64,000 nucleotides of DNA from positions 1 through 64,000 of the forward strand of contig JNJQ01000013.1 of NCBI GenBank assembly GCA_000701725.1, written 5' to 3'. This stretch comes from Erysipelotrichaceae bacterium NK3D112. GTDB lineage: Bacteria; Bacillota_I; Bacilli_A; Erysipelotrichales; Erysipelotrichaceae. The notes below the pieces were generated by a model. The model was given only the letters and a program-made list of their open reading frames with translations. It was not told the DNA's origin and did no database searches. The position numbers and the translations under genes are program-made. Positions 43,184-51,901 of this stretch are shown here, in pieces (positions within the stretch are counted from its first letter, which is position 1; every line of letters begins with the position of its first letter).

Positions 43184-43759
43184 ATGAACGTTTTTATTTT
43201 TGCCCTTAACAGCATGGCCCTTGGCTTCGGACTGGCAATGGATGCCTTCTCCGTATCGCTTGCCAACGGTCTTCATGAACCGCAGATGAAACTGAAACGG
43301 ATGTTTGTGATCGCCGGAACGTTCGCCTTCTTCCAGTTTCTGATGCCGATGCTCGGCTGGATCTGCGTGCATACACTGCTGGAATACTTCAATGCCTTCT
43401 CAAAACTGATTCCTTATATCGCGCTTGGTCTGCTTGCCTTTATCGGCGGAAAGATGCTGATTGAGGGAATCAAGGGTGAAGAAGGGGAGAGTGAAGAGGT
43501 CGGCAAAGGAGCGCTCTTCGTGCAGGGCATCGCCACATCCATCGATGCGCTATCCGTCGGCTTTACGATCGCCCATTATCAGCTGTTTGAAGCACTCATT
43601 GCCTCATTGATCATCGGCACCGTCACGCTTGTGATCTGTCTGGCAGGCCTTAAGATCGGCAGAACCTTCGGTATGAAGCTGGCCGGCAAAGCATCCATTC
43701 TCGGCGGAGTCATCCTGATCGCGATCGGTCTGGAAATCTTCATCACCGGTGTATTCTGA
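43184..43759 (+). CDS. mntP: Manganese efflux pump MntP
   Basis: The 191-residue protein has six membrane segments arranged as two repeats with the signature aspartates LAMDAFSVSL (TM1) and IATSIDALSVGF (TM4), exactly as in MntP, which exports Mn2+. A promoter TTGATT-17-CATACT lies about 60 nt upstream. No yybP-ykoY element is seen, although mntP is the classical target of that riboswitch. The ribosome site is weak. Confidence 0.94.
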   Translation: MNVFIFALNSMALGFGLAMDAFSVSLANGLHEPQMKLKRMFVIAGTFAFFQFLMPMLGWICVHTLLEYFNAFSKLIPYIALGLLAFIGGKMLIEGIKGEEGESEEVGKGALFVQGIATSIDALSVGFTIAHYQLFEALIASLIIGTVTLVICLAGLKIGRTFGMKLAGKASILGGVILIAIGLEIFITGVF

Positions 43760-43766
43760 AATGTCT

Positions 43767-43791
43767 GGAACGGATATCGTTCCTTTTTTTT
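43767..43791 (+). terminator. Terminator of mntP
   Basis: GGAACG-GATAT-CGTTCC followed by T8. Confidence 0.87.
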
Positions 43792-43802
43792 GAGCCAATT
43801 GA

Positions 43803-43826
43803 AAAAGGTCCCGGACGGGAACTTTT
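43803..43826 (-). terminator. Terminator downstream of orphan EIIB
   Basis: AAAAGGTCCCG (43803-43813) pairs with CGGGAACTTTT (43816-43826) with one mismatch; TTTTTC follows on the minus strand. It is about 90 nt past the EIIB stop. Confidence 0.6.
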
Positions 43827-43917
43827 CATTCAATTATACATTTGCATGAGTACGGGCGGAAGAAAGCGGCAGATTCAATACTTCCGATACTCCGGCCCCA
43901 TATCAGCTTTCACTCAA

Positions 43918-44214
43918 TTATTTGAAGAACTTTTCAGCAATTTTGATGACGCCTGCGCCATCCATCAGACCGTATGTGCGCATGTCAATGTCACTGACTG
44001 GTGTATCCGGATAAGCAGCCTGGACTTTCTTGAGCGCATAGCGGACCTGCGGACCGATCAGAATGACATCGGAACCTTCGCCCTTGGCGAGATCATCGAG
44101 GGAATAAGCGGCAATATCATAATCCTTGCCGTCTTTTTTTGCGATTTGCTGCATTTTGGTAACGAGCATACTTGTGGACATGCCTGCGCAGCAGAAGAGT
44201 GTGATTTTTTTCAT
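43918..44214 (-). CDS. Orphan PTS lactose/cellobiose-type EIIB
   Basis: The 98-residue EIIB has the phosphocysteine in FCCAGMST (C9) and resembles the EIIB at 36556, but no EIIA or EIIC gene adjoins it. It may serve the island PTS as an alternate subunit, or act in signalling. The start at 44214 follows a weak CGGAAAAC site. A 19-bp perfect palindrome lies directly upstream. Confidence 0.88.
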   Translation of the reverse strand: MKKITLFCCAGMSTSMLVTKMQQIAKKDGKDYDIAAYSLDDLAKGEGSDVILIGPQVRYALKKVQAAYPDTPVSDIDMRTYGLMDGAGVIKIAEKFFK

Positions 44215-44224
44215 GATGTTTTCC

Positions 44225-44243
44225 GTATACAGAAACTGTATAC
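44225..44243 (-). promoter_or_regulatory. 19-bp palindromic operator of orphan EIIB
   Basis: GTATACAGAAACTGTATAC is a perfect 8-3-8 palindrome ending 10 bases before the EIIB start codon. It may bind a GntR- or RpiR-type repressor, or form a hairpin in the leader. Confidence 0.62.
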
Positions 44244-44552
44244 ACTTCCTTTCTCCCCTTTGTTTACCGTCCAAGGGCCGACTCTTTTTCGGACGCCGAT
44301 TGTTTCAGACCGGATGATTGATGTGCGCATGCCATCATATTTCTGCCGTAATGAATGCAATGGCCGGAATGCACAAAAAGAATGATCTGAATCCTCGATG
44401 ATGTTGTGCGGTCGGGATGCGCTCACGCTCATATGCTTGTAAAATGAACGGATCACACCGGTGTATTTCTGATTTCATCATAAAACGCATGCATGTATGA
44501 CGCAATTGTTTTGCTATATGCAATGCGCGAAAATATGCAAATTCCGGAAATT
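44244..44552. other. Gene-free stretch
   Basis: About 310 bases between the EIIB operator and the sir2 terminator contain no gene I can support, no strong promoter pair and no RNA fold I recognise. AAAGGGGAG at about 44258-44266 resembles a ribosome site on the minus strand but no convincing frame follows. Confidence 0.5.
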
Positions 44553-44579
44553 ATAAAAGACACAGCATGGAGCTGTGCC
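44553..44579 (-). terminator. Terminator of WYL-sir2 operon
   Basis: CACAGC (44561-44566) pairs with GCTGTG (44572-44577); TCTTTTAT follows on the minus strand. Confidence 0.7.
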
Positions 44580-44611
44580 TATATCAGTCAGTTTCACATA
44601 CGTGAATGGTT

Positions 44612-45337
44612 TTAAACTTTGATTTTGGGCAATACGTTGGCGAAACTGTCCTGGATGAGCAGGTCCGCTTCGGAATCATATGCGGTAATGGAGCGGTTGA
44701 TCAGCACCAGATGTTTGCCATGGAAATAGCGGATCAGTCCGGCTGCCGGATAGACAACCAGGGAGGTGCCAAGCACAATCAGAACATCCGCGCTGGAAAT
44801 AGCCGCAACCGCCGCATTGAGAACGTAAGAGTTGAGTCCTTCCTCATAAAGGACCACATCCGGCTTGATGATGCCGCCGCATTTGGGACAGCGGGGAACG
44901 CCTTTGGAATTGGCAATGAATTCCGCATCATAGAACGCGTTGCAGTCCATGCAGTAATTGCGCAGCACGGAACCGTGCAGTTCATAGACTCTCTTTGAGC
45001 CTGCCTTCTGGTGAAGTCCGTCGATGTTCTGTGTCACAACACCGAGTGACTTTCCTTTCTTCTCCAGTTCCGCCATCAGTTTATGGGTGAAGTTGGGCTC
45101 TGCATCCAGATAGAGCATCTTGTCCTTGTAGAAACGGTAGAACTCTTCCGGATCCGCATCGAAGAAACTGCGTGAAATGATGGTCTCGGGCGGATATCTG
45201 TACTGCTGGTTGTACAGGCCGTCCTGGCTTCTGAAATCGGGAATGCCGCTGTCGGTGGACACACCGGCGCCGGTGAAGAAAACGATCCGCTTTCCTTCAT
45301 CAATGATTTTCTGGAGCTTCTCAATTTTATCTTCCAT
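44612..45337 (-). CDS. cobB: NAD-dependent protein deacylase (sirtuin)
   Basis: The 241-residue sirtuin removes acyl groups from lysines using NAD. It has GAGVSTDSGIPDFRS (about 23-37), TQNIDGLH, the catalytic His in ELHGS and a four-cysteine zinc site (CMDC, CPKC). AGGAGGATC sets the start at 45337, one base after the WYL regulator's stop codon, so the two are coupled. Class assignment (deacetylase or desuccinylase) is not possible from the sequence alone. Confidence 0.93.
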   Translation of the reverse strand: MEDKIEKLQKIIDEGKRIVFFTGAGVSTDSGIPDFRSQDGLYNQQYRYPPETIISRSFFDADPEEFYRFYKDKMLYLDAEPNFTHKLMAELEKKGKSLGVVTQNIDGLHQKAGSKRVYELHGSVLRNYCMDCNAFYDAEFIANSKGVPRCPKCGGIIKPDVVLYEEGLNSYVLNAAVAAISSADVLIVLGTSLVVYPAAGLIRYFHGKHLVLINRSITAYDSEADLLIQDSFANVLPKIKV

Positions 45338-45338
45338 A

Positions 45339-46322
45339 TCAATGATCCTCCTGTATCTGATATGTTCTGATGAGACTTTCGCCGATGTCATTCATCCGCT
45401 GTCTCAATGATTCCGGTCGAATGACCTCCATCCGGTCATAGAACTGCAGCAGCCAGCTGATCAGGGTGGGGGTGATGGCGCTGCGGATGGAAGCGATGAA
45501 GTGCTTCTCATCCACGGCTGATATGATGATATCCTTGCCGAATTCATCGAATACGATATTCGCAAGGGAAAGCTCAAAGCGCACGGTGATGGTTTCCGCC
45601 TCGCCATGGTACATATTGAATGAGGAGCGGATGTGATCTTTCAAAGAGAAATAAACAGGATCCGCCTGTTCCTCCTCAATCACATGGATCATGTCCATCT
45701 TGTCAATGCGGTAGTTGGCAAAGGACTGATGTACCGGTGAATAGAATACACAATAATAGCGGCCTGAATCCGACAGCAGGGCATAGGGAATCAGATGATA
45801 CTTCTTATTTGCCTTGCGGTATTGTTTCTTCCTTGTCACGCTCAGATCATAATAGCGGAATTCCACCGGGTTTCTCTGCGGGATGGCCTTCAGTAAGATC
45901 CCGATTGTTTTCAATATCTGATCATTTTCCGTCTTCGCAGCCGAAAGCAGGTTTTCAGGCAGGCTTTTACGCTCATGTTCACTGAGCATTGAACGGATCT
46001 TTCCGGAAAACCGCATGCTGGTATCCGCGCTTAACGCATTGGACACATTGACGGCATCAATCAGAAAGAAGGATTCCGCCAGCGTGAACGGATGACGGAT
46101 GCGGTAGCCCTGTTTTCCGTTTTTCGCCTCATAGACGATTTCATCCCCGTATTCATTGAGGGCATTGATTGCCTTGTATATACTGCGTCTGTCCGCCTCA
46201 TAGCCCATTTCGGAAAGATACTGTCTGATTTCGCGCATTTCGACCATATGTTCCGCGTCGCTGTGGGCAAGCAGGATTTCCCTGACCATCAGGGGCAGAT
46301 AGATGATATCGGCATGTTTCAT
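45339..46322 (-). CDS. WYL-domain HTH transcriptional regulator
   Basis: The 327-residue regulator has an N-terminal winged helix (about 15-70; MREIRQYLSEMGYEADRRSIYKAI), a linker and a WYL ligand-binding domain (about 135-220; YHLIPYALLSDSGRYYCVFY) plus a C-terminal WCX-like extension. WYL proteins sense nucleic-acid or nucleotide ligands. It is divergent from a membrane/CDF/EamA operon with a palindrome between them, and it carries sir2 downstream. Start at 46322 follows AAGGAAAAG. Confidence 0.88.
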   Translation of the reverse strand: MKHADIIYLPLMVREILLAHSDAEHMVEMREIRQYLSEMGYEADRRSIYKAINALNEYGDEIVYEAKNGKQGYRIRHPFTLAESFFLIDAVNVSNALSADTSMRFSGKIRSMLSEHERKSLPENLLSAAKTENDQILKTIGILLKAIPQRNPVEFRYYDLSVTRKKQYRKANKKYHLIPYALLSDSGRYYCVFYSPVHQSFANYRIDKMDMIHVIEEEQADPVYFSLKDHIRSSFNMYHGEAETITVRFELSLANIVFDEFGKDIIISAVDEKHFIASIRSAITPTLISWLLQFYDRMEVIRPESLRQRMNDIGESLIRTYQIQEDH

Positions 46323-46347
46323 GAATCTTTTCCTTTTTTTTCTTAAT

Positions 46348-46365
46348 TGTACACCGCCGTGTACA
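46348..46365. promoter_or_regulatory. 18-bp palindrome between WYL regulator and transport operon
   Basis: TGTACACCGCCGTGTACA is a perfect 7-4-7 palindrome. It overlaps a TACAAT-like -10 for the regulator and lies upstream of a TATGAT box for the divergent operon, so it is a good candidate for shared repression by the WYL protein. Confidence 0.62.
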
Positions 46366-46415
46366 GCCTGCCAAACGAAAATCCATATGATTTAAGTGTA
46401 AGAGGGGAAAAGAAT

Positions 46416-46925
46416 ATGAATGAGAAAACAACGATGATGATCAATGAGGGAATGCTGATCTGGGCATTCGGATGCGCGGTGAACCATGAGGATACAGCTG
46501 CCATCGTGATTGCAATCCTGGCTGTGCTTTATACAATCCATACCTATGGTGCTCACATCAGAGCGAATGTGCTCAAAGGCCTTGCGGCGGTGGATCTCTG
46601 CCTGGTATTTGCCCATATGTGCGGGCTTTCCCATATCGTGCCGGCAATCGGCGCGGTAATCGCGGCCAATACATTCTTCGCCGTCATGACACTTGCCAAC
46701 AGCTGGAAGCTCATGGATCAGGCGGTAAATGTTCATACATGGCTTCTGCTTGGCTATGGCGCAATGGCATTCATCCTTCCGTCGGATCAGTTCACCTTCG
46801 CCCAGCTGCTTGCGCTGCTGCTTCTGATCTTCGCGCCGGTGATGGCTGTTTATGCGGCAAGAGTGTTCGCGGAAGGTCCTGAGAAGACTTATCATGGCGG
46901 CAGACTCACAAATGATATAGAATAA
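46416..46925 (+). CDS. Small polytopic membrane protein, unknown
   Basis: The 169-residue protein has five or six hydrophobic segments and no recognised motif. AGAGGGGA precedes the start. Only 13 nt separate it from the CDF gene, so it is the first gene of a likely three-gene membrane operon divergent from the WYL regulator. Confidence 0.68.
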   Translation: MNEKTTMMINEGMLIWAFGCAVNHEDTAAIVIAILAVLYTIHTYGAHIRANVLKGLAAVDLCLVFAHMCGLSHIVPAIGAVIAANTFFAVMTLANSWKLMDQAVNVHTWLLLGYGAMAFILPSDQFTFAQLLALLLLIFAPVMAVYAARVFAEGPEKTYHGGRLTNDIE

Positions 46926-46938
46926 CTCTTGTAATTAT

Positions 46939-48111
46939 ATGACCGAATGGCTGATTGCAAGATTTGTAAAAGACGCGGAAAACACCAATGATCCGGCGGT
47001 GCGCGTGAGATACGGAACCTTCAGCAGTATGACAGGCATTGCCTGCAATATACTGCTTTTTCTGCTGAAAGGGGGCATCGGTCTGTTCTCCGGCTCGATT
47101 GCGGTCGTTTCAGATGCCTTCAACAATCTTTCCGACTGCCTTTCCTGTCTGATTTCACTGTTCGGCTACCGCATGGCCGCAAAGCCGGCGGACAAGGAAC
47201 ATCCATTTGGCCACGGCCGCAGTGAATATGTTGCTTCATTGTTTATTTCGCTGATCATTTTCCTGGCCGGGTTTGAACTGCTGATCACCGGTGTTTCAAG
47301 AATCATTCATCCTTCGCCGGTGCGCTTTTCCTGGATCATGGTCATCATTCTGATCTTCTCCATCCTCGTCAAATTCTGGATGAGCACGTTTTATATGAAT
47401 ATCGGCAGACGCATTGACAGCTCAACCCTGATCGCATCAGCCCAGGATTCCAGAAACGATGTGCTTTCAACGGCACTGACACTGGGAGCGATGCTGGTAT
47501 CGCTCAGCGGCATCTCATTTCCGCTGGACGGGATTGCCGGATGTGTGATCTCATTGCTCATTCTGAAGGCGGGCTATGACATTGCAAAGGAAATCATCAC
47601 CCAGCTGCTTGGCAGACCGCTTGATCCGCAGCTGAGCAAAGCCATCCGTGAACAGATTCTCTCCCATCCGGAAATCCTCGGTGTTCATGATCTGATTGTT
47701 CATGATTACGGACCCGGTGTGCAGATCGGCAGCGCCCATGCGGAAGTGGATGCGGACATGACATTGATCAAAGCGCATGAGATCATCGATGCGGCGGAAG
47801 AGGAGATCAATGAGAAATTCCATGTGAATATCACTCTGCATACAGATCCGGTTGAAACGCACAATGAAACAATGGCTAGATACAAAGCTGCTTTTGAAGA
47901 GGTTCTGAACCATCTGGATCCGGATCTCAGTCTTCATGATTTCCGCTTAAGAAAGAAGGGGGATTGCGAAGAGGCAAGCTTTGATATTCTGATTCCCTAT
48001 GACTGCGCTTTGACACAGGAGCAGATCCATGCTCAGCTCAAAGAGGTATCCGAAACCATCGGCATTCGGATTTCCGTCATTTATGATCACGACTATACAG
48101 GTGAAGCCTGA
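46939..48111 (+). CDS. Cation diffusion facilitator (Mn/Zn/Fe exporter)
   Basis: The 390-residue CDF protein has six membrane segments (1-215) with the metal-site motifs SDAFNNLSD in TM2 and DSRND in TM5, a HPFGHGR loop and a C-terminal cytoplasmic dimer domain (to about 290). A further 100 residues form a second, ferredoxin-like repeat. The DxxxD in TM5 favours Mn or Fe over Zn, but this is not decisive. The stop overlaps the next start (TGATG). No ribosome site is obvious, so translation may be coupled to the gene before. Confidence 0.9.
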   Translation: MTEWLIARFVKDAENTNDPAVRVRYGTFSSMTGIACNILLFLLKGGIGLFSGSIAVVSDAFNNLSDCLSCLISLFGYRMAAKPADKEHPFGHGRSEYVASLFISLIIFLAGFELLITGVSRIIHPSPVRFSWIMVIILIFSILVKFWMSTFYMNIGRRIDSSTLIASAQDSRNDVLSTALTLGAMLVSLSGISFPLDGIAGCVISLLILKAGYDIAKEIITQLLGRPLDPQLSKAIREQILSHPEILGVHDLIVHDYGPGVQIGSAHAEVDADMTLIKAHEIIDAAEEEINEKFHVNITLHTDPVETHNETMARYKAAFEEVLNHLDPDLSLHDFRLRKKGDCEEASFDILIPYDCALTQEQIHAQLKEVSETIGIRISVIYDHDYTGEA

Positions 48112-49001
48112 TGAACAGCCGGATGAAAAGCAATCTTCTGTTGCTATTGACAGCACTCATCTGGGGTGTGGCGTTTGTTGCACAGGCAAGCTCCATGGAA
48201 CATATCGGACCATGGACATTCACCTGTGTGCGCTCCTTCATCGCGGGTTTTACGCTCTGCATATTGATGCCTTTGCTTGATCAAATCAGAAGCGATGTCC
48301 GCAAACCCGTGACGGATGATGAGAAAAAGCATCTGCTCAAGGCGGGCATTGTCTGCGGCGTGTTCCTGTGCTTTGCCAGCATGTTCCAGCAATATGGAAT
48401 TCTTTATACCACCGTTGGCAAGGCGGGATTTCTGACCGCGCTCTATGTGGTGCTTGTGCCTTTGCTCGGGTTATTCCTTGGCCATCAGAGCAGCGTGAAA
48501 ATCTGGATTGCCGCATTCATTGCGCTGTGCGGTTTCTGGTTTCTTTCCGTCAGGGAAAACTTCACGGTCGGCTTCGGCGATCTTCTGCTTGTCATCTGTT
48601 CCCTGCTGTTTGCCGGCCATATTCTGGTGATCGATCATTACGGACCGGGCACAGACGGCATCCGGCTCTCATGCATTCAGTTTTTTACCGTCGGAGTGAT
48701 CTGCCTGGTCCCGATGATCCTTGAAAAGCCTTCGCTTTCCGATTTGTTCAAAGCGGCCGTACCCGTTCTTTATGCAGGCGTGCTTTCCAGCGGGGCAGGC
48801 TACACATTGCAGATATTGGGACAGAAGGATGCCGATCCGGCTGTGGCGGGGATGATTCTTTCCCTGGAGTCGGTCTTCTCGGCACTGGCCGGGTATGTGC
48901 TTCTGCATCAGGTATTGAGCATGCGCGAACTGCTTGGCTGCGCATTGGTATTTGCGGCTGTCATTCTTTCCCAGCTTCCCGGAAAAAAGAAAACGGAATG
49001 A
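48111..49001 (+). CDS. EamA-family DMT transporter
   Basis: The 296-residue protein has ten hydrophobic segments as two EamA repeats (LLTALIWGVAFVAQ at the start of the first; SSGAGYTLQILGQKDADP in the second). DMT transporters move metabolites or drugs; the substrate is unknown. It is the last gene of the operon and ends in a bidirectional terminator. Confidence 0.88.
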   Translation: MNSRMKSNLLLLLTALIWGVAFVAQASSMEHIGPWTFTCVRSFIAGFTLCILMPLLDQIRSDVRKPVTDDEKKHLLKAGIVCGVFLCFASMFQQYGILYTTVGKAGFLTALYVVLVPLLGLFLGHQSSVKIWIAAFIALCGFWFLSVRENFTVGFGDLLLVICSLLFAGHILVIDHYGPGTDGIRLSCIQFFTVGVICLVPMILEKPSLSDLFKAAVPVLYAGVLSSGAGYTLQILGQKDADPAVAGMILSLESVFSALAGYVLLHQVLSMRELLGCALVFAAVILSQLPGKKKTE

Positions 49002-49032
49002 GAAATTTTCACATCTCATCCCGTATTTTTTT
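48993..49032. terminator. Bidirectional terminator (EamA / htpG)
   Basis: ACGGAATGAGA (48993-49003) pairs with TCTCATCCCGT (49014-49024) with one mismatch, followed by T8; the minus-strand reading also ends in TTTTC. Confidence 0.75.
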
Positions 49033-49039
49033 TACTTCT

Positions 49040-50938
49040 TCAGTTGGAATGGATCATCAGTTCGGTGATCTTTCTTGCGTAGGCAGCCGGATCCTCAATC
49101 GGTAATCCCGCAATCAGCAATGCCTGGTTGTAGAGGACATCGGTGTAATCCTTCAGTCTGTCAGGATTTTCCGTATTCACTTCCTGCAGTTTTGCGAAGA
49201 CAGGGTGGTCCGGATTGATTTCCAGAATCTTGACAGCCTTCATGCCCTGGCCTTTCGCCATCGGATCATTGGCCATGTATCTTTCCATTTCCAGGGAGAG
49301 ACCCTCATCCGCAACGATGCAGACGGGATCGTCCTTGAGTCTTGAGGAGATGCGGACATCCTTGACCTTGCCGTCCAGGGCATCCTTCATGGCGCTGAGC
49401 ATATCCTTGTTGGCTTCAGCCTTTTCTTCCTTTTCCTTCTTCTCTTCCGCGGAATCCAGATCCAGATCGCCGGCTGTGACGGACTTGAATGCCTTGCCGT
49501 CATAGTCTCTCATGATCTGTGTGCAGAATTCATCGCGCTCATCCAGGAAGTAGAGAACCTCATAGCCCTTGTCTCTGATTCTGCTCATGACAGGCAGCTT
49601 TTCGATTTCTTCCGCGCTTGAACCGCATGCGTAGTAGATCTCTTTCTGATCCGCAGGCATTCTTTCAACATACTCTTTCAGAGTGACATACTTTCCTTCC
49701 TTTGAGGAATGGAAGAGGATGAGATCCTGGAGTTTGTTCTTGTTGATGCCGTAGTCTTTGTAGATACCGTATTTCAGGTTGAGACCGAAGTTGTCGAAGA
49801 ACTTCTCGTAATTCTCACGCTCATCTTTGAGCATGTCTTCCAGTGAGGACTGGATCTTCTTTTCAATGGATCTTGCCAGCATCTTGACCTGTCTGTCCTG
49901 CTGGAGGATCTCTCTTGAAATGTTCAGGTTGAGATCATCGCTGTCAATCAGACCTGTGACAAAGCGGAAGTGATCAGGCAGAAGGTCCTTTGCCTTATCG
50001 AGGATGAACACACCCTTGGAATAGAGCTGCAGACCGGATTCATAGGTCTGGTAATAGAAGTCATACGGTGTGCGTCCGGGAATGAACATCAGCGCTGTAT
50101 AGGAGAGGTTTCCTTCAACACTGTAATGCATGACCCTGGCCGGGTCTTCCCAGTCCATATATTTCGCCTTGTAGAATTCGTTGTATTCTTCCGGCTTGAT
50201 TTCACTCTTGGGTTTCTTCCATAACGGAATCATCGAGTTGAGGGTTTCCATTTCCTTGGTGTCAATGGTCTTTTTCTCATCGGTGGGATCGGGAATGGAC
50301 TTGGTGACTTCCATCTGGATCGGATATCTCACATAGTCGGAATATTTGCGGACAAGATCCTTGATCTTGTACTCTTCCAGATATTCGGAATATTTCTCAT
50401 CCTCGGTATCCTCTTTCAGGTTGAGGGTGATCTTTGTGCCGACGGTATCTCTGTCGGACTCATTGATGGTGTAGCCGTCCTCACCGCTGGAAATCCATGT
50501 GTGGGCAGGTCCGCCGTTTACGGAAAGGGACTCCACCGTGATTTTGTCAGCGACCATGAAGGCGCTGTAGAAACCGACGCCGAACTGACCGATGATATCG
50601 ATGTTGTTTTCGGCTTTCTCAAGCTGTGCGCGGAATTCCGCGGAGCCGCTCTTGGCAATTGTGCCGAGATTCTTTTCCATCTCCTCATCCGTCATACCGA
50701 TACCGGTATCCTCGATGATGAGCTGCCTGTTCTCTTTGTCAATGGTCAGGGTGATCTTCAGATCGCTCTGATCGATCTTCTTTGACGGATCTGTCAAAGA
50801 AAGATAATGTCTTTTATCCAATGCGTCAGATGCGTTGGAAATCAGTTCTCTTAAGAAAATCTCTTTATTCGTATAGATCGAGTTGATCATCAGTCCGAGC
50901 AGACGTTTTGACTCTGCCTTGAATTGTTTCTTAGCCAT
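49040..50938 (-). CDS. htpG: HtpG, Hsp90-type chaperone
   Basis: The 632-residue protein has the GHKL ATPase domain (FLRELISNASDALDK; EDTGIGMT; GQFGVGFYSAFMVADK), the middle client domain and the C-terminal dimer domain of bacterial Hsp90. It is ATP-dependent and cytoplasmic. AAGGAGG precedes the ATG at 50938. Its promoter carries a CIRCE element, so it belongs to the HrcA heat-shock regulon in this organism. Confidence 0.97.
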   Translation of the reverse strand: MAKKQFKAESKRLLGLMINSIYTNKEIFLRELISNASDALDKRHYLSLTDPSKKIDQSDLKITLTIDKENRQLIIEDTGIGMTDEEMEKNLGTIAKSGSAEFRAQLEKAENNIDIIGQFGVGFYSAFMVADKITVESLSVNGGPAHTWISSGEDGYTINESDRDTVGTKITLNLKEDTEDEKYSEYLEEYKIKDLVRKYSDYVRYPIQMEVTKSIPDPTDEKKTIDTKEMETLNSMIPLWKKPKSEIKPEEYNEFYKAKYMDWEDPARVMHYSVEGNLSYTALMFIPGRTPYDFYYQTYESGLQLYSKGVFILDKAKDLLPDHFRFVTGLIDSDDLNLNISREILQQDRQVKMLARSIEKKIQSSLEDMLKDERENYEKFFDNFGLNLKYGIYKDYGINKNKLQDLILFHSSKEGKYVTLKEYVERMPADQKEIYYACGSSAEEIEKLPVMSRIRDKGYEVLYFLDERDEFCTQIMRDYDGKAFKSVTAGDLDLDSAEEKKEKEEKAEANKDMLSAMKDALDGKVKDVRISSRLKDDPVCIVADEGLSLEMERYMANDPMAKGQGMKAVKILEINPDHPVFAKLQEVNTENPDRLKDYTDVLYNQALLIAGLPIEDPAAYARKITELMIHSN

Positions 50939-50950
50939 ATTCAAACCTCC

Positions 50951-51009
50951 TTAGCACTCTTTCTATCTGACTGCTAAACCATCTTAGCACTCGTTGTATG
51001 CTTTTGCAA
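50951..51009 (-). promoter_or_regulatory. htpG promoter with CIRCE (HrcA) operator
   Basis: TTGCAA (51004-51009), 17 nt, TAAGAT (50981-50986) on the minus strand form the promoter. Just downstream lies TTAGCACTC-N9-GACTGCTAA (50951-50977), the CIRCE inverted repeat with one mismatch from consensus. A further TTAGCACTC half-site (50984-50992) overlaps the -10. HrcA binding here would block initiation. Confidence 0.87.
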
Positions 51010-51052
51010 GATTCACATCTTCGTTTTGAGGAAAGCATGATAATATATCGGC

Positions 51053-51901
51053 ATGAAAGAGATCAATGTCAGAAAGATTGAGGACGCCATCGCGTCCATG
51101 TGCTCTGAGATCGCCGTTGTATACAACCGGCCCATCCGCAGAGCGCTCGAAAAGGCGAAGGAAGCGGAAACCGGCGAAAGAGCATCCGCGGTCATGGAGA
51201 TGCTGATTGAGAATGCGGAAATCGCGGAAAAGGAGAACATTCCCATCTGCCAGGATACCGGCATGGCCATCGTCTTTTTAAAGATCGGCCAGGAAGTGCA
51301 TCTTTGCGGCGGCTCACTGAATGAAGCAGTCAACCGCGGGGTTGAAAGAGGCTATGGCGAGAATTATCTGCGCGCTTCGGTGGTGGCTGATCCGCTTTAT
51401 GAACGAAAGAATACAAAGACCAACACACCGGCTGTGATCTATACAGAGATCACGGAAGGTGAAGAGGTTGAAATCGAAATCATGGCCAAGGGCTTCGGTT
51501 CCGAAAACAAGTCGGCGGTGAAGATGCTGACACCGGCGGATGGTGAGAAGGGAGTCATTGACTTCGTTGTCGAAACCGTGAAGAATGCCGGCCCCAATGC
51601 CTGCCCGCCGTTTGTGATCGGCGTGGGCATCGGCGGCACATTTGATTACTGTGCCGTGCTTTCCAAGAAAGCGTTATTGAGAAATGTCGATGAGCATAAC
51701 CCCGATGAAAAATTCGCGAAGCTTGAGGAAGTGCTTCTGAATGAAATCAACGCGCTGAATATCGGCCCCATGGGCTTCCATGGCAAAACGACAGCGCTGG
51801 CCGTGCAGATTGAACAGGCACCCACCCATATTGCCGGGATGCCGGTGGCGGTCAATGTGTGCTGCCATGTATGCAGACATGCAAAGGCGGTGATCCGATG
51901 A
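51053..51901 (+). CDS. Class I fumarate hydratase / tartrate dehydratase, alpha subunit
   Basis: The 282-residue subunit carries the 4Fe-4S cluster (Cys66 in CQDTG, Cys in NACPPF, Cys in CHVCRH) of iron-dependent fumarases that convert fumarate and malate, or dehydrate L-tartrate. The beta subunit follows with an ATGA overlap. A TAATAT box lies 6 nt before the ATG and there is no ribosome site, so the message is likely leaderless. Oxygen-sensitive enzyme, fitting an anaerobe. Confidence 0.92.
   Translation: MKEINVRKIEDAIASMCSEIAVVYNRPIRRALEKAKEAETGERASAVMEMLIENAEIAEKENIPICQDTGMAIVFLKIGQEVHLCGGSLNEAVNRGVERGYGENYLRASVVADPLYERKNTKTNTPAVIYTEITEGEEVEIEIMAKGFGSENKSAVKMLTPADGEKGVIDFVVETVKNAGPNACPPFVIGVGIGGTFDYCAVLSKKALLRNVDEHNPDEKFAKLEEVLLNEINALNIGPMGFHGKTTALAVQIEQAPTHIAGMPVAVNVCCHVCRHAKAVIR

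Noticed and set aside
44211-44456. Small open frame upstream of the orphan EIIB
   Set aside because: No ribosome site, atypical composition and it overlaps the EIIB operator; treated as non-coding.
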